A DNA stretch of 46,570 nt from FEN-680 sp036845225. Lineage in GTDB: Bacteria; Actinomycetota; Geothermincolia; Fen-727; Anoxymicrobiaceae. The position numbers were made by a program, and so were the translations under genes. The stretch covers positions 1 to 46,570 of the forward strand of contig DAIUEJ010000018.1 of NCBI GenBank assembly GCA_036845225.1, given 5' to 3'. The notes under the pieces were generated by a model that saw nothing but the letters and a program-made list of their open reading frames with translations, was not told the DNA's origin and did not search any database. Position 1 is the stretch's first letter, and each line of letters opens with the position of its first letter. Shown piece by piece: positions 8,747 through 16,191 of the stretch.

Positions 8747-9235
8747 TTATGTCCCCGGAGGCGGAGGCGTGTACTCGTACCCACCTTGCGAGCTCTGGCT
8801 TGCCTCTCCCGTGCCACCCTGCGCGGGCGGCGGAGGCGGCGGCGCCCCGGGACCTGGAGGAGGCGGAGGTGGCGGCGGAGTTGGCGCAGCCGTTCCCGGC
8901 GCAGGCGGAGCCTGCCCTGGCGGGGGCGGGGGTACGGTACCTCCGGGAGGCGTGTAACCTCCGGGCGGCCCGGCCGGCATTCCGGCGGCGGGCGACATGA
9001 CATACGCCACGATCACCACGATGAGCCCCGGGATGAGGCCGCAGATGGAGATGATCAGGCCCAGGGCGAACCAGGTCGTGAACTCGCGGCCTTTCTTCTG
9101 GGCGACCCTGCCGGCCCATAAGCCGATCAATACACAGAGCCCGAGATAGACCACGGCAATCACCAGAAACCCGATGCCATGGAAGCGAAACAGGCGTAAG
9201 CGGGCGATAAAGTCCGTCATCCCTGTGAGTGCCAT
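8747..9235 (-). CDS. Small membrane protein with proline-rich tail
   Basis: A 162-residue protein with two hydrophobic segments (about 20-42, IGFLVIAVVYLGLCVLIGLWAG, quoted in part; and 55-78 around LGLIISICGLIPGLIVVIVA). A tail of about 80 residues made mostly of Pro, Gly and Ala follows. The arrangement suggests a membrane anchor with a flexible tail that could interact with other proteins or the cell wall. GGAGG lies 6 bases before the ATG at 9235; an upstream in-frame extension is unlikely. I do not recognise a family beyond this general shape. Confidence 0.7.
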   Translation of the reverse strand: MALTGMTDFIARLRLFRFHGIGFLVIAVVYLGLCVLIGLWAGRVAQKKGREFTTWFALGLIISICGLIPGLIVVIVAYVMSPAAGMPAGPPGGYTPPGGTVPPPPPGQAPPAPGTAAPTPPPPPPPPGPGAPPPPPPAQGGTGEASQSSQGGYEYTPPPPGT

Positions 9236-9272
9236 CGAAAACCTCCAGTTCCCACGGTCGGTGGCCGACGCG

Positions 9273-9836
9273 TCAATCCATGAGCTCCTTGCCCACGCTC
9301 CATGCATTGGCGAACCGGTCTCCAAGCTTGAAGTAGCACTGGTCGTACATGGCGAAGAGGAGGGGCTTGACCCTTGGGAAGTCCACGCTCTCCCCCTCCA
9401 TGCAGTCTTTATCGCAATAGACCTCCACCACCTCCCCGATAAAGACGTCGTGCCTGGGCATGTCTACTGTCTGAGTCAGCTTGCACTCCATATTTATGGG
9501 GCACTTCTCGATCATCGGGGCGGTCTCGAGCTCTCCATAGAATGTCTCGAAGAGGGCTCCCTTGTCAGCCTTTCTTCCCGAGACGAGGCCGCAGTAGTCG
9601 GTCTCCTTGACGAGATACTCCGGGGCGATGTTCACGCTGAAGGTCCCGTTCTCGCGTATGCCGGCGTTGGTGTAGTGGGTCTTGCCCATGCTGAGCGCCA
9701 CGTGGTTCATGTCCATGATGCCCACGTGGGCGATGGTGATGTAGTTCGGCTTGCCGTCGACCATCGCTCCCACGAGCGTCACCGGCATCGGGTATAGAGC
9801 CGTCCTTCCTCCGAGCTTGACCTTCATGACCTTCAT
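9273..9836 (-). CDS. Flavin reductase family protein (FMN-binding split barrel)
   Basis: A 187-residue protein of the flavoredoxin / flavin reductase-like family, which binds FMN and transfers electrons from NAD(P)H or other donors. The start region MPVTLVGAMVDGKPNYITIAH (here quoted over residues 17-37 in part), the following SMGKTHYTNAGI and NGTFSVNIA, and the late HDVFIGEVVEVY strand fit the family pattern. GAGGAG lies before the ATG at 9836. It sits just downstream of nothing else on its strand and reads toward the proline-tailed membrane protein. The physiological electron partner is unknown. Confidence 0.85.
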   Translation of the reverse strand: MKVMKVKLGGRTALYPMPVTLVGAMVDGKPNYITIAHVGIMDMNHVALSMGKTHYTNAGIRENGTFSVNIAPEYLVKETDYCGLVSGRKADKGALFETFYGELETAPMIEKCPINMECKLTQTVDMPRHDVFIGEVVEVYCDKDCMEGESVDFPRVKPLLFAMYDQCYFKLGDRFANAWSVGKELMD

Positions 9837-10005
9837 GACCGCGCTCCTCTCCTCCTGACAACATTTCCTCAGGTCTATTCTGTGCTGTTTTTCACGCAAA
9901 GTCAGCACCGGGAGGCACGCGGATGTCGCAGACCCTGGCGCCTCATCTGTGGACCACCGTCTCGAGCGGGAGGAAATAGCACCGGTTTGTGTAATATGAC
10001 ACGGA

Positions 10006-10023
10006 TGGGGCCGAACGGCCCCA
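10006..10023. other. GC-rich hairpin in the leader of the MEDS kinase
   Basis: TGGGGCC, four bases (GAAC), GGCCCCA: a seven-base-pair perfect stem 50 bases before the kinase start at 10073. There is no following T run on the plus strand, so it is not a clear intrinsic terminator. The rest of the 236-base gap shows nothing else I can name. Confidence 0.4.
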
Positions 10024-10072
10024 AATAATCAGGCGGAATCAACGACGCTCTTGAAACAAGAAGGTGCTCCAC

Positions 10073-11707
10073 ATGAGACTGCGGAGATCCGGGATAGAAC
10101 TTCTGGGCGATGTCCCCTGGGGAACCCACCTGTGCCATTTCTACAAGACGGGGCAGGACATGACCGATGTCCTCGTGCCGTACTTCAAAGCAGGGCTGGA
10201 TGACAACGAGTTCTGCATGTGGGTCACCAGCGACCCCTTGACCGTTGCCGACGCCAGGCAGGCCATGCGCGGGGCCGTGCCCGGCTTCGATGCGGTGATG
10301 GCGGACGGCCGGATGGAGATAATCCCCTACACGGACTGGTACATGAAGGACGGCTACTTTGACCTCGAGCGCGTGTTCAACGGGTGGATAGGCAAGCTCG
10401 CAGGCGCCCGGGGCCGCGGCCTGGATGGGCTCAGGGCGACCGGCAACACGGCCTGGCTGGAGGACGCCGACTGGAACAGCTTCAAGGACTACGAGGAAGC
10501 GCTGGACGCCGCCATCGGCGACTACGAGCTGATGACTGTCTGCACCTACTCGCTCGACAAGTGCGGCGCCTCCGAGGTCATCGACGTCGTCAACAACCAC
10601 CGTTACGCCCTGATCAAGCGCGAGGGCGACTGGGAACTGATCGAGAGTTCCGAGCGCAGGAAAGCCGAGGCCGAGTACCAGGCGATCGTCCAGACCACTA
10701 TGGATGGCTTCTGGATGACGAACATGGACGGCGTCTTTCTGGACGTCAACGAGGCCTACTGCAGGCTGCTGGGTTACACGCGCGAAGAGTTCCTCGGCAT
10801 GCGAATCTCGGACGTCGAGGCGCGCGAGGGACCGTCCGATACTCTTGCCCACATAGACCGGGTAAAGGAAACGGGCTACGACCGGTTCGAGACGAGGCAC
10901 CGCCTCCGCGACGGGCACTTTATCGACGTCGAGATCAGCGTCAACTATCTGGACATTGCGGGCGGCCGACTGTGTGTGTTCATCCGCGACATCACCGATA
11001 AGAAACAGGCGGAGTTGCAGCTCTTGAAGGTCAACGCCGAGCTGGGTGCCTACGCGCACACCATATCTCACGACCTGCGCAGCCCGCTCGCTGCGATCGC
11101 GATAGGCGGCAGCCTGCTCAGAGACGCAAGCGCGGGGGGCGACCCCGCCGAGATCATGGAAGAGGCCGAGCTGTTCGCGGACAGTATCTCCAGGAACCTG
11201 GACAACTGTTTTACTCTTATTGGTGACCTCCTCGTCCTGGCCGAGGCGGGCCAGCGGCCTGGCAGCACCGAGGCAGTAGACATAAGCGATGTGGTCGCGC
11301 GCGTGGCCGAAGAAAGGGCCGCGCAGATATCGGATAGCGGGGTCGAGCTCAGGGTGGACGACGACCTCGGCGCGGTCGAGGCGAGCCCTACCCACATGTA
11401 CCAGTTGTTCTCCAACCTGATCGACAACGCCATCAGGCACAATGACGCGGACACCCCCGTGGTTGAGATCTCACTACTGGGCACCGAGTCCCCGTCCGGA
11501 TTCCGTTACCTTGTGAGGGACAACGGCTCGGGAATGCCCGAGGAGGAACTCGAACGCGTGTTCATCCCCTTTTTCAAGCGGGGAAAGAGCTCGGACACCG
11601 GCATCGGGCTGGCCACGGTAGACAAGATAGTGCGGGTCTACAACGGAGAGATTCGCGCGTACAACGACGGCGGGGCCTGCTTCGAGTTCGTGCTGCGCAC
11701 GCTTTAG
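10073..11707 (+). CDS. MEDS-PAS sensor histidine kinase
   Basis: A 544-residue soluble kinase. Residues 10-190 form a MEDS domain (DVPWGTHLCHFYKT), a sensor module first described in methanogens and the DcmR regulator of methylotrophs and thought to bind small one-carbon or hydrocarbon ligands. A PAS domain covers about 200-312. The phosphoacceptor helix has AYAHTISHDLRSPL with His333. The ATPase domain has an N box (NLIDNAIRHN), a G1 box (DNGSGMPEEE) and a G2 box (DTGIGLATV). It ends with RAYNDGGACFEF, the signature shared with the kinases at 3384 and 44608. AGAAGG lies seven to eight bases before the ATG; an earlier GTG at 10064 overlaps the site. No dedicated response regulator is adjacent. 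Confidence 0.92.
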   Translation: MRLRRSGIELLGDVPWGTHLCHFYKTGQDMTDVLVPYFKAGLDDNEFCMWVTSDPLTVADARQAMRGAVPGFDAVMADGRMEIIPYTDWYMKDGYFDLERVFNGWIGKLAGARGRGLDGLRATGNTAWLEDADWNSFKDYEEALDAAIGDYELMTVCTYSLDKCGASEVIDVVNNHRYALIKREGDWELIESSERRKAEAEYQAIVQTTMDGFWMTNMDGVFLDVNEAYCRLLGYTREEFLGMRISDVEAREGPSDTLAHIDRVKETGYDRFETRHRLRDGHFIDVEISVNYLDIAGGRLCVFIRDITDKKQAELQLLKVNAELGAYAHTISHDLRSPLAAIAIGGSLLRDASAGGDPAEIMEEAELFADSISRNLDNCFTLIGDLLVLAEAGQRPGSTEAVDISDVVARVAEERAAQISDSGVELRVDDDLGAVEASPTHMYQLFSNLIDNAIRHNDADTPVVEISLLGTESPSGFRYLVRDNGSGMPEEELERVFIPFFKRGKSSDTGIGLATVDKIVRVYNGEIRAYNDGGACFEFVLRTL

Positions 11708-11796
11708 GGCCGGCGCCGGTCACACTGCAGGGTTCGCTCCGCGAAAGCAGAACATAACCACTGTGTCCGGCAGCAACGGCAGGGGGAGGCGAGCGG

Positions 11797-12237
11797 ATGA
11801 TGAAGCTATCGAGTCCGGCTTTCGGCAACCTGGATAAGATACCCGAGAAGTTCACCTGTGACGGGGAGAACATCAGCCCGCCCCTGGAGATCAGCGACGT
11901 GCCCGAAGGCGCACAGAGCCTGGCGCTGGTCCTCGAGGACCCGGACGCGCCCAGGGGGACGTTCGTCCACTGGGTCGTGTTCAACATCGACCCGATGACG
12001 ACGAGGGTCATGCAGGGAGAGGCGCCGGCCGACACGGTCGAGTCGGTGACCTCCACCGGCAAGCGGGGATACTTCGGGCCTTGTCCGCCGTCGGGCACGC
12101 ACCGGTACTTCTTCAAGCTCTATGCTCTTAACACGGCGCTGGACCTGCCCACTTCGATCACCGCCGACGCGCTGCTCAAGCGTGTGAAGCAACACATCCT
12201 CGAGGAGACAGAGCTGGTCGGGCTGTACACGCGCTAA
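11797..12237 (+). CDS. YbhB/YbcL family protein (PEBP fold)
   Basis: A 146-residue phosphatidylethanolamine-binding-protein fold. Diagnostic motifs are FTCDGENISPPLEI, LEDPDAPRGTFVHWVVFNI and the GPCPPSGTHRYFFKLYAL block, which together line the anion-binding pocket. Bacterial members are small cytoplasmic or secreted proteins whose ligand is mostly unknown; some inhibit proteases or kinases. GGAGG precedes the tandem ATG codons. The stop codon TAA is the first part of the inverted repeat at 12234-12268, so the repeat abuts the gene end and probably terminates transcription. Confidence 0.92.
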   Translation: MMKLSSPAFGNLDKIPEKFTCDGENISPPLEISDVPEGAQSLALVLEDPDAPRGTFVHWVVFNIDPMTTRVMQGEAPADTVESVTSTGKRGYFGPCPPSGTHRYFFKLYALNTALDLPTSITADALLKRVKQHILEETELVGLYTR

Positions 12238-12268
12238 ACTTTTTGGGGTCAGGCCCCTTTTTGTTTAG
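12234..12268. repeat. Modular inverted repeat, CTAAAC type
   Basis: CTAAAC at 12234-12239 and GTTTAG at 12263-12268 flank GGGGTCAGGCCCC with T runs on both sides. The TAA stop of the PEBP gene lies inside the left arm. The same unit occurs twice at 18532-18603. A following T run makes it a credible terminator. Confidence 0.8.
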
Positions 12269-12305
12269 TCTCCTGCCCACGCGCTGGCGCACACCGGCGA
12301 ACTTG

Positions 12306-12335
12306 TTGTTTTTCCCGTGCGCGCCGCAGTTTAAT
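12306..12335 (+). promoter_or_regulatory. Possible promoter for kal
   Basis: TTGTTT (12306-12311), 18 bases, then TTTAAT (12330-12335), about 60 bases before the kal start. A moderate match to the sigma70 consensus; the region after the repeat holds no other signal that I see. Confidence 0.35.
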
Positions 12336-12396
12336 ATGTGTTGAGCCGCGCAACAGCTTGTGAGCGCACATTGTCCGGGTGGAGGGAGTGAGTCTG

Positions 12397-12792
12397 GTGG
12401 CAACTGAGAAGATCGAGTCCATGCTGAGGGTCAGGATGGGGACCCACGACGCGCACTACGGCGGGAACCTTGTGGACGGCGCGCGCGTGCTGGCGCTCTT
12501 CGGAGATATCGCGACCGAACTGCTCATCAAGCTGGACGGTGACGAGGGGCTTTTCCTGCGCTACGACGAGGTGGAGTTCAAGGCCCCGGTCTACGCGGGC
12601 GACTACATCGAGGCGCGCGGCAAGGTCACCGTGGTGGGGAACACTTCCCGGAAGATGGAGTTCGAAGCATACAAGGTGATCGCGGCGCGACCGGACGTGG
12701 GGCCTTCAGCAGCGGACTGTCTCGAGAGGCCGGTCCTCGTGACGCGCGCCCGCGGCGTCTGCGTGACTCCCAAGGACCTCAAGCGCAAATAG
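12397..12792 (+). CDS. kal: 3-aminobutyryl-CoA ammonia-lyase
   Basis: A 131-residue hotdog-fold protein. The family signature THDAHYGGNLVDGARVL is near the start, followed by LFGDIATELLI and the block DEVEFKAPVYAGDYIEARG. In lysine fermentation Kal removes ammonia from L-3-aminobutyryl-CoA to give crotonyl-CoA. The neighbouring kam genes support this job. GTG at 12397 is chosen because GGAGGGAG at 12381-12388 lies 8 bases before it; GTG codons at 12379 and 12388 are in frame but worse placed. It is convergent with the kam operon and separated from kamE by a 34-base-pair inverted repeat, so it is transcribed on its own. The gene for the preceding step (kce) is absent from the window. Confidence 0.9.
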   Translation: MATEKIESMLRVRMGTHDAHYGGNLVDGARVLALFGDIATELLIKLDGDEGLFLRYDEVEFKAPVYAGDYIEARGKVTVVGNTSRKMEFEAYKVIAARPDVGPSAADCLERPVLVTRARGVCVTPKDLKRK

Positions 12793-12797
12793 AGACC

Positions 12798-12892
12798 ACG
12801 TCGTTCGTTTTCCACTTTTCTTTACACTTTTCGCGGCAGGCCTAGAGACCTCGAACAAAAAAGTGTAAAGAAAAGTGGAAAACGAACGACGT
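12798..12892. repeat. Long inverted repeat between kal and kamE
   Basis: A 34-base arm at 12798-12831 (starting ACGTCGTTCGTTTTCCACTT) is perfectly complementary to 12859-12892, with a 27-base loop. It fills the whole gap between the convergent kal and kamE ends and should act as a bidirectional terminator. A diverged full copy is at 19590-19710 and a lone right arm at 40066-40099. Confidence 0.9.
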
Positions 12893-12895
12893 AAT

Positions 12896-13618
12896 TCAGT
12901 GGCCCCTCTTTTTCAGGATGAAGGTGGCGACGTGCTCGGCGTAGGTTCCCTTGCCGAAGCCGGCGTCGAATCCCAGTTCGCGCGCCAGCTTCCGTGTGAT
13001 CCTCGGGCCGCCGACTATCAGGATGAACTTCTGCCGAAGTCCCTCGGCTTCCAGCAGCTCCACGAGGCGGGTCAGGTTCTTGACGTGCGCGTCCTTCTGC
13101 GTGACGACCTGGGAGACCAGAATGGCGTCCGCGTCCACCTCCACGGCCCGCTCGATGAGCATCTCGTTAGAGACCTGGGCGCCCATATTGTAAGCCTCGA
13201 TCATCGGATAGCGCTCGAGCCCGAAGTGGTGGTTGTAACCCTTCATGTTCATGATTGCATCGATTCCCACGGTATGGGCGTCGAAGCCGGTGCAGGCGCC
13301 GACCACCACGACCTTGCGACCTATGTTCCGCTCGATGAAGTCGTTGATCTCCTCAAAGGTCATGCACTCTTCGGCCGCGCTTTCGTCCACGGTTATCTCG
13401 TCGGGGTCGACCCCCGCCTCTGTGCGTCCGTAAGCGATGAACATGGTGAAGCCGTCGGCGAGCGCCTCGGCGTGGACGATCTCGCAGGAGTAGAACCCCA
13501 GCTTGAGGACGAGGAGCCTCGCCGCCTCCCGTGCGCGGGGCGAGTCGCTCATCGGCAGCGTGAACGAGAGCTGGACGGCGCCGTCGTCCATGGTGTCTCC
13601 GTACGGCCTGACAAGCAT
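12896..13618 (-). CDS. kamE: Lysine 5,6-aminomutase beta subunit (cobalamin-binding)
   Basis: A 240-residue subunit of the adenosylcobalamin and PLP-dependent aminomutase that moves the terminal amino group of beta-lysine to give 3,5-diaminohexanoate. The B12-binding motif DAHTVGID has His115 as the expected lower cobalt ligand. The following NMKG lysine (Lys126) is at the position expected for the PLP-binding lysine of the beta subunit; that assignment is from family knowledge. The C-terminal half is a Rossmann-like B12 domain ending FGKGTYAEHVATFILKK. GGAAGGATAAG lies before the ATG. It is the last gene of the kdd-kamA-kamBD-kamE operon and is separated from kamBD by an array of GC-rich repeats. 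Confidence 0.95.
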   Translation of the reverse strand: MLVRPYGDTMDDGAVQLSFTLPMSDSPRAREAARLLVLKLGFYSCEIVHAEALADGFTMFIAYGRTEAGVDPDEITVDESAAEECMTFEEINDFIERNIGRKVVVVGACTGFDAHTVGIDAIMNMKGYNHHFGLERYPMIEAYNMGAQVSNEMLIERAVEVDADAILVSQVVTQKDAHVKNLTRLVELLEAEGLRQKFILIVGGPRITRKLARELGFDAGFGKGTYAEHVATFILKKRGH

Positions 13619-13636
13619 CTTCTTATCCTTCCATCT

Positions 13637-13722
13637 GCCGGCGGGACGCCGGCGCTACATCTCCATCTGCCGGCGGGACGCCGGCGCTACATCTCCGTCT
13701 GCCGGCGGGACGCCGGCGCCAC
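13637..13722. repeat. Three tandem GC-rich repeats between kamBD and kamE
   Basis: Copies of GCCGGCGGGACGCCGGCG plus CTAC or CCAC at 13637-13658, 13669-13690 and 13701-13722, with an exact 32-base period including the linker ATCTCC(A/G)TCT. The two copies nearest kamBD encode its last residues and contain its stop codon. Confidence 0.92.
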
Positions 13723-16191
13723 GGCCTTCTGGAGGTGCTCTTCGACCGGGTTCCAGTAGTCGGCCGCCTTCGGCATCACCCCGTCCGCGCCCTTGCCGCC
13801 GTCCTTTGCCCGCTCGATGTCCGCGAACTTCCCCTGCTCGATCGAGTCAAAAAGCCCCGACTCCGCGACCTCCTCGAGGAACGCGACCGCCTGGTCGAGC
13901 ACTTCCGCCGCCCGGCCCGCGATGAGCCCGTCCTCCCTGAACTCGACCTCGTCATAGAAAGACGCGATGTTGTTCATCACGTAGAGCGCGTTCTCAATAG
14001 CGAGGTGCCTGTCCTGGATGAACGGGGTGTGGATCCCTTCGGTCAGCATCCCGAGCAGGTGGATCGACTGCCCGGTGGCCTTCGACGCGAAGTTGAACAG
14101 CGTGTTCATCGCGTAAGCCTTGAAGATGTCGCCGGAGACAAACCGGGTCGGGGGCATGTACTTGAGAGGGCACTCCGGGAATATCTCGCGTGCCATCTGT
14201 GCCTGCGCCAGCTCGTAGAGGAAGCCGTTCTCGAGCGCCGGGTCCATCTCGAAAGCGTGCCCGAGACCGATGAGCCGCGGCGGCAGGCCGGCGTCGAGCG
14301 CAAACCGCTCGTTGATGAACTGCGAGGCCAGCACCGTGTACGCCTTGTCGAAGGCGTCCGAGGTGGTCAGGTAGTTGTCCTCACCGGTGTTGATGAGGAC
14401 ACCGGCGAACGCGTTTATCATCCGCGAAAAATGCTGGTCGACGAAAGTCCGGTACATGTTGATGTCGCGGAACAGGACCCCGTACATGGAGTCGTTCAGC
14501 AACATGTCGAGGCGCTCTAACGCCCCCATCACGGCGATCTCCGGCATGCAGAGGCCCGACGCGTAGTTGACCAGCCTGATGTAGCGCCGGCGCTTGCCGG
14601 CGACTTCGTCCAGCGCCTGGCGCATGATTCGGAAGTTCTCCTGGGTCGCGTAGGTGCCGCCGAAGCCCTCGGTGGTGGCGCCGTAGGGCACGTAGTCGAG
14701 CAGGCTCTGAGCCGTGCTGCGGATGACCGCGACGACGTCCGCGCCCTGCTCCGCAGCGGCGGTCGCCTGCGCGACGTCCTCGTAGATGTCTCCGGTCGCG
14801 ACGATCACGTACAGCAGGGGCGAGCGCTCGTTCTCGCGGTATTCCTCAAGCAACTCCTCGCGCTTGCCGGCCGTCGCCGAGACGTGGCTGTCGAACGCCG
14901 CGACCAGCTCGCGGGCTTTCTTGTCAATCGCGCCGGTGGCAGCGAGCTCCAGGGACGAGATATCGAGGCCCCCGGCGATCGCGTCGTTAAGGCCCTGAGG
15001 CGTGGTGTCTTTCTTGATGAGCGCGTTCACGTACCACCGCGCCGCGCCTCCGGCAATCTCGCCCTTCAGGCAGTCCACCGCCATGTTCGGGACGGGGACA
15101 TCCCCGGGGCCGACGCCGTCAGCTCCGAGGGAGCGGAGGGTCGCGCGCTCCACGGTGACGGTCGTATGCCCTTCGATGAAAGCGTGGACCGGGGCCGCGA
15201 TGCGACTCGCGAGCTCGCGTGCGCGGTCGATCTTGTCGCGGGAGAGGTTGAGCTTCGGGCGGGTAACGTCTCTTGCCGGCGGGATGCCGGCGCTACAATC
15301 CTCGGGCGGGACGCCGGCGCTGCGGTCGGGGACGCCAGCGCTGCCGAAAGGATAAAGATGAACCAGCCGGCGGCCGGGTCCCTCGCCCAGCGCATCCGTG
15401 AACTCCTCAGCGGCCACGCCGGCCAGGTTGGCCACTATTCCCACGAGGTCGAACCGCCGCGCGAAGCGCACGCCCCTGGCGGCAACGAGCCTCTCCATCT
15501 GCCAGCGGTCAAGGAACGCGTGAGTGAAGTCCTCGAGCACCAGCGTCCCGGCGGGCAGGTCCTCGAGCCTGCTGGTGGTGAGTGCGCCCGTGAAGGTGAC
15601 AGCGTCTTTGTCGTCGGGACCGACCACCGGGATGTCATCCAACAGTAACGCCAGCCTCGTCCGGTCGACCGTCCGCTTGAAGTTCGCCCGGGTCACCTTG
15701 AGCACGAGCACGTAGCCGGCCTCGATGCCGGCCCCTACCTGGGTCAGCCTGTCCACCGCTCCATCCACCAGCACCGCATCGGCGCCCGCGACGCCCGACA
15801 ATCTCTCCAGCACAGTCGCGAGCTCGAGGTTGCCGGCGGGGCCGATGAGCTCGACCTTGCCCGGGCTGACCGCGCGAGCGATCGCCTGCCGGCCGAGGAC
15901 CGTGCCCTCGCCCAGGACCTCAAGAACCTCAAAGCCGGCATCCGACTCGTCGAGCGCCGACTCTGCGGTGGCCAGGCAGTCTCCCGGCTGCACCATAACG
16001 CTCGGCTTGGGGACGCCCGTCACGTGATCGAGCGCCTCTCCGTCCACTCCGGCTGAGAGATACGCCAGCCGTGCGCCGCCCGCCCGCAGCTCGGAGACAG
16101 CCCGGTTCATGAAAGTGGTCTTGCCGCAATTTTTATCCGCGCCGATTATGAAGGTCGTGCGGCCGAGGAAGCCATCCCACTCAATGCCCAT
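13687..16191 (-). CDS. kamD: KamB-like reactivase fused to lysine 5,6-aminomutase alpha subunit KamD
   Basis: An 834-residue fusion. Residues 1-282 are a P-loop protein with Walker A GADKNCGKTTF; it resembles KamB, the reactivase subunit encoded beside kamDE in other lysine fermenters, which helps replace damaged cobalamin at the cost of ATP. Residues 283-303 are a linker made of SAG(V/I)P units encoded by GC-rich repeats. Residues from about 308 (KLNLSRDKIDRARELA) to 820 are KamD, with HTTVTVERATLRSLG, LVNYASGLCMPEIAVMGALE (20 residues quoted) and the PLP-domain blocks. The last ten residues (APASRRQTEM) come from the downstream repeat array. AGGAGG lies 7 bases before the ATG, inside the end of kamA, which overlaps by 11 bases. 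No ATG, GTG or TTG lies in frame at the junction, so KamD must be made as a fusion. The KamB identity is from family memory, less certain than KamD. Confidence 0.88.
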   Translation of the reverse strand: MGIEWDGFLGRTTFIIGADKNCGKTTFMNRAVSELRAGGARLAYLSAGVDGEALDHVTGVPKPSVMVQPGDCLATAESALDESDAGFEVLEVLGEGTVLGRQAIARAVSPGKVELIGPAGNLELATVLERLSGVAGADAVLVDGAVDRLTQVGAGIEAGYVLVLKVTRANFKRTVDRTRLALLLDDIPVVGPDDKDAVTFTGALTTSRLEDLPAGTLVLEDFTHAFLDRWQMERLVAARGVRFARRFDLVGIVANLAGVAAEEFTDALGEGPGRRLVHLYPFGSAGVPDRSAGVPPEDCSAGIPPARDVTRPKLNLSRDKIDRARELASRIAAPVHAFIEGHTTVTVERATLRSLGADGVGPGDVPVPNMAVDCLKGEIAGGAARWYVNALIKKDTTPQGLNDAIAGGLDISSLELAATGAIDKKARELVAAFDSHVSATAGKREELLEEYRENERSPLLYVIVATGDIYEDVAQATAAAEQGADVVAVIRSTAQSLLDYVPYGATTEGFGGTYATQENFRIMRQALDEVAGKRRRYIRLVNYASGLCMPEIAVMGALERLDMLLNDSMYGVLFRDINMYRTFVDQHFSRMINAFAGVLINTGEDNYLTTSDAFDKAYTVLASQFINERFALDAGLPPRLIGLGHAFEMDPALENGFLYELAQAQMAREIFPECPLKYMPPTRFVSGDIFKAYAMNTLFNFASKATGQSIHLLGMLTEGIHTPFIQDRHLAIENALYVMNNIASFYDEVEFREDGLIAGRAAEVLDQAVAFLEEVAESGLFDSIEQGKFADIERAKDGGKGADGVMPKAADYWNPVEEHLQKAVAPASRRQTEM
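15275..15344. repeat. GC-rich repeats encoding the KamB-KamD linker
   Basis: Three degenerate units at 15275-15296, 15304-15323 and 15327-15344, read on the minus strand as AGCGC(C/T)GGC(G/A)TCCC. Successive units start 21 and 27 bases apart, both multiples of three, so each is read in the same frame as SAG(V/I)P. Confidence 0.85.

Noticed and set aside
13637..13722. CRISPR-like array
   Set aside because: Regular 32-base spacing, but only three units, with the spacers (ATCTCC.TCT) identical rather than unique and no cas genes nearby.
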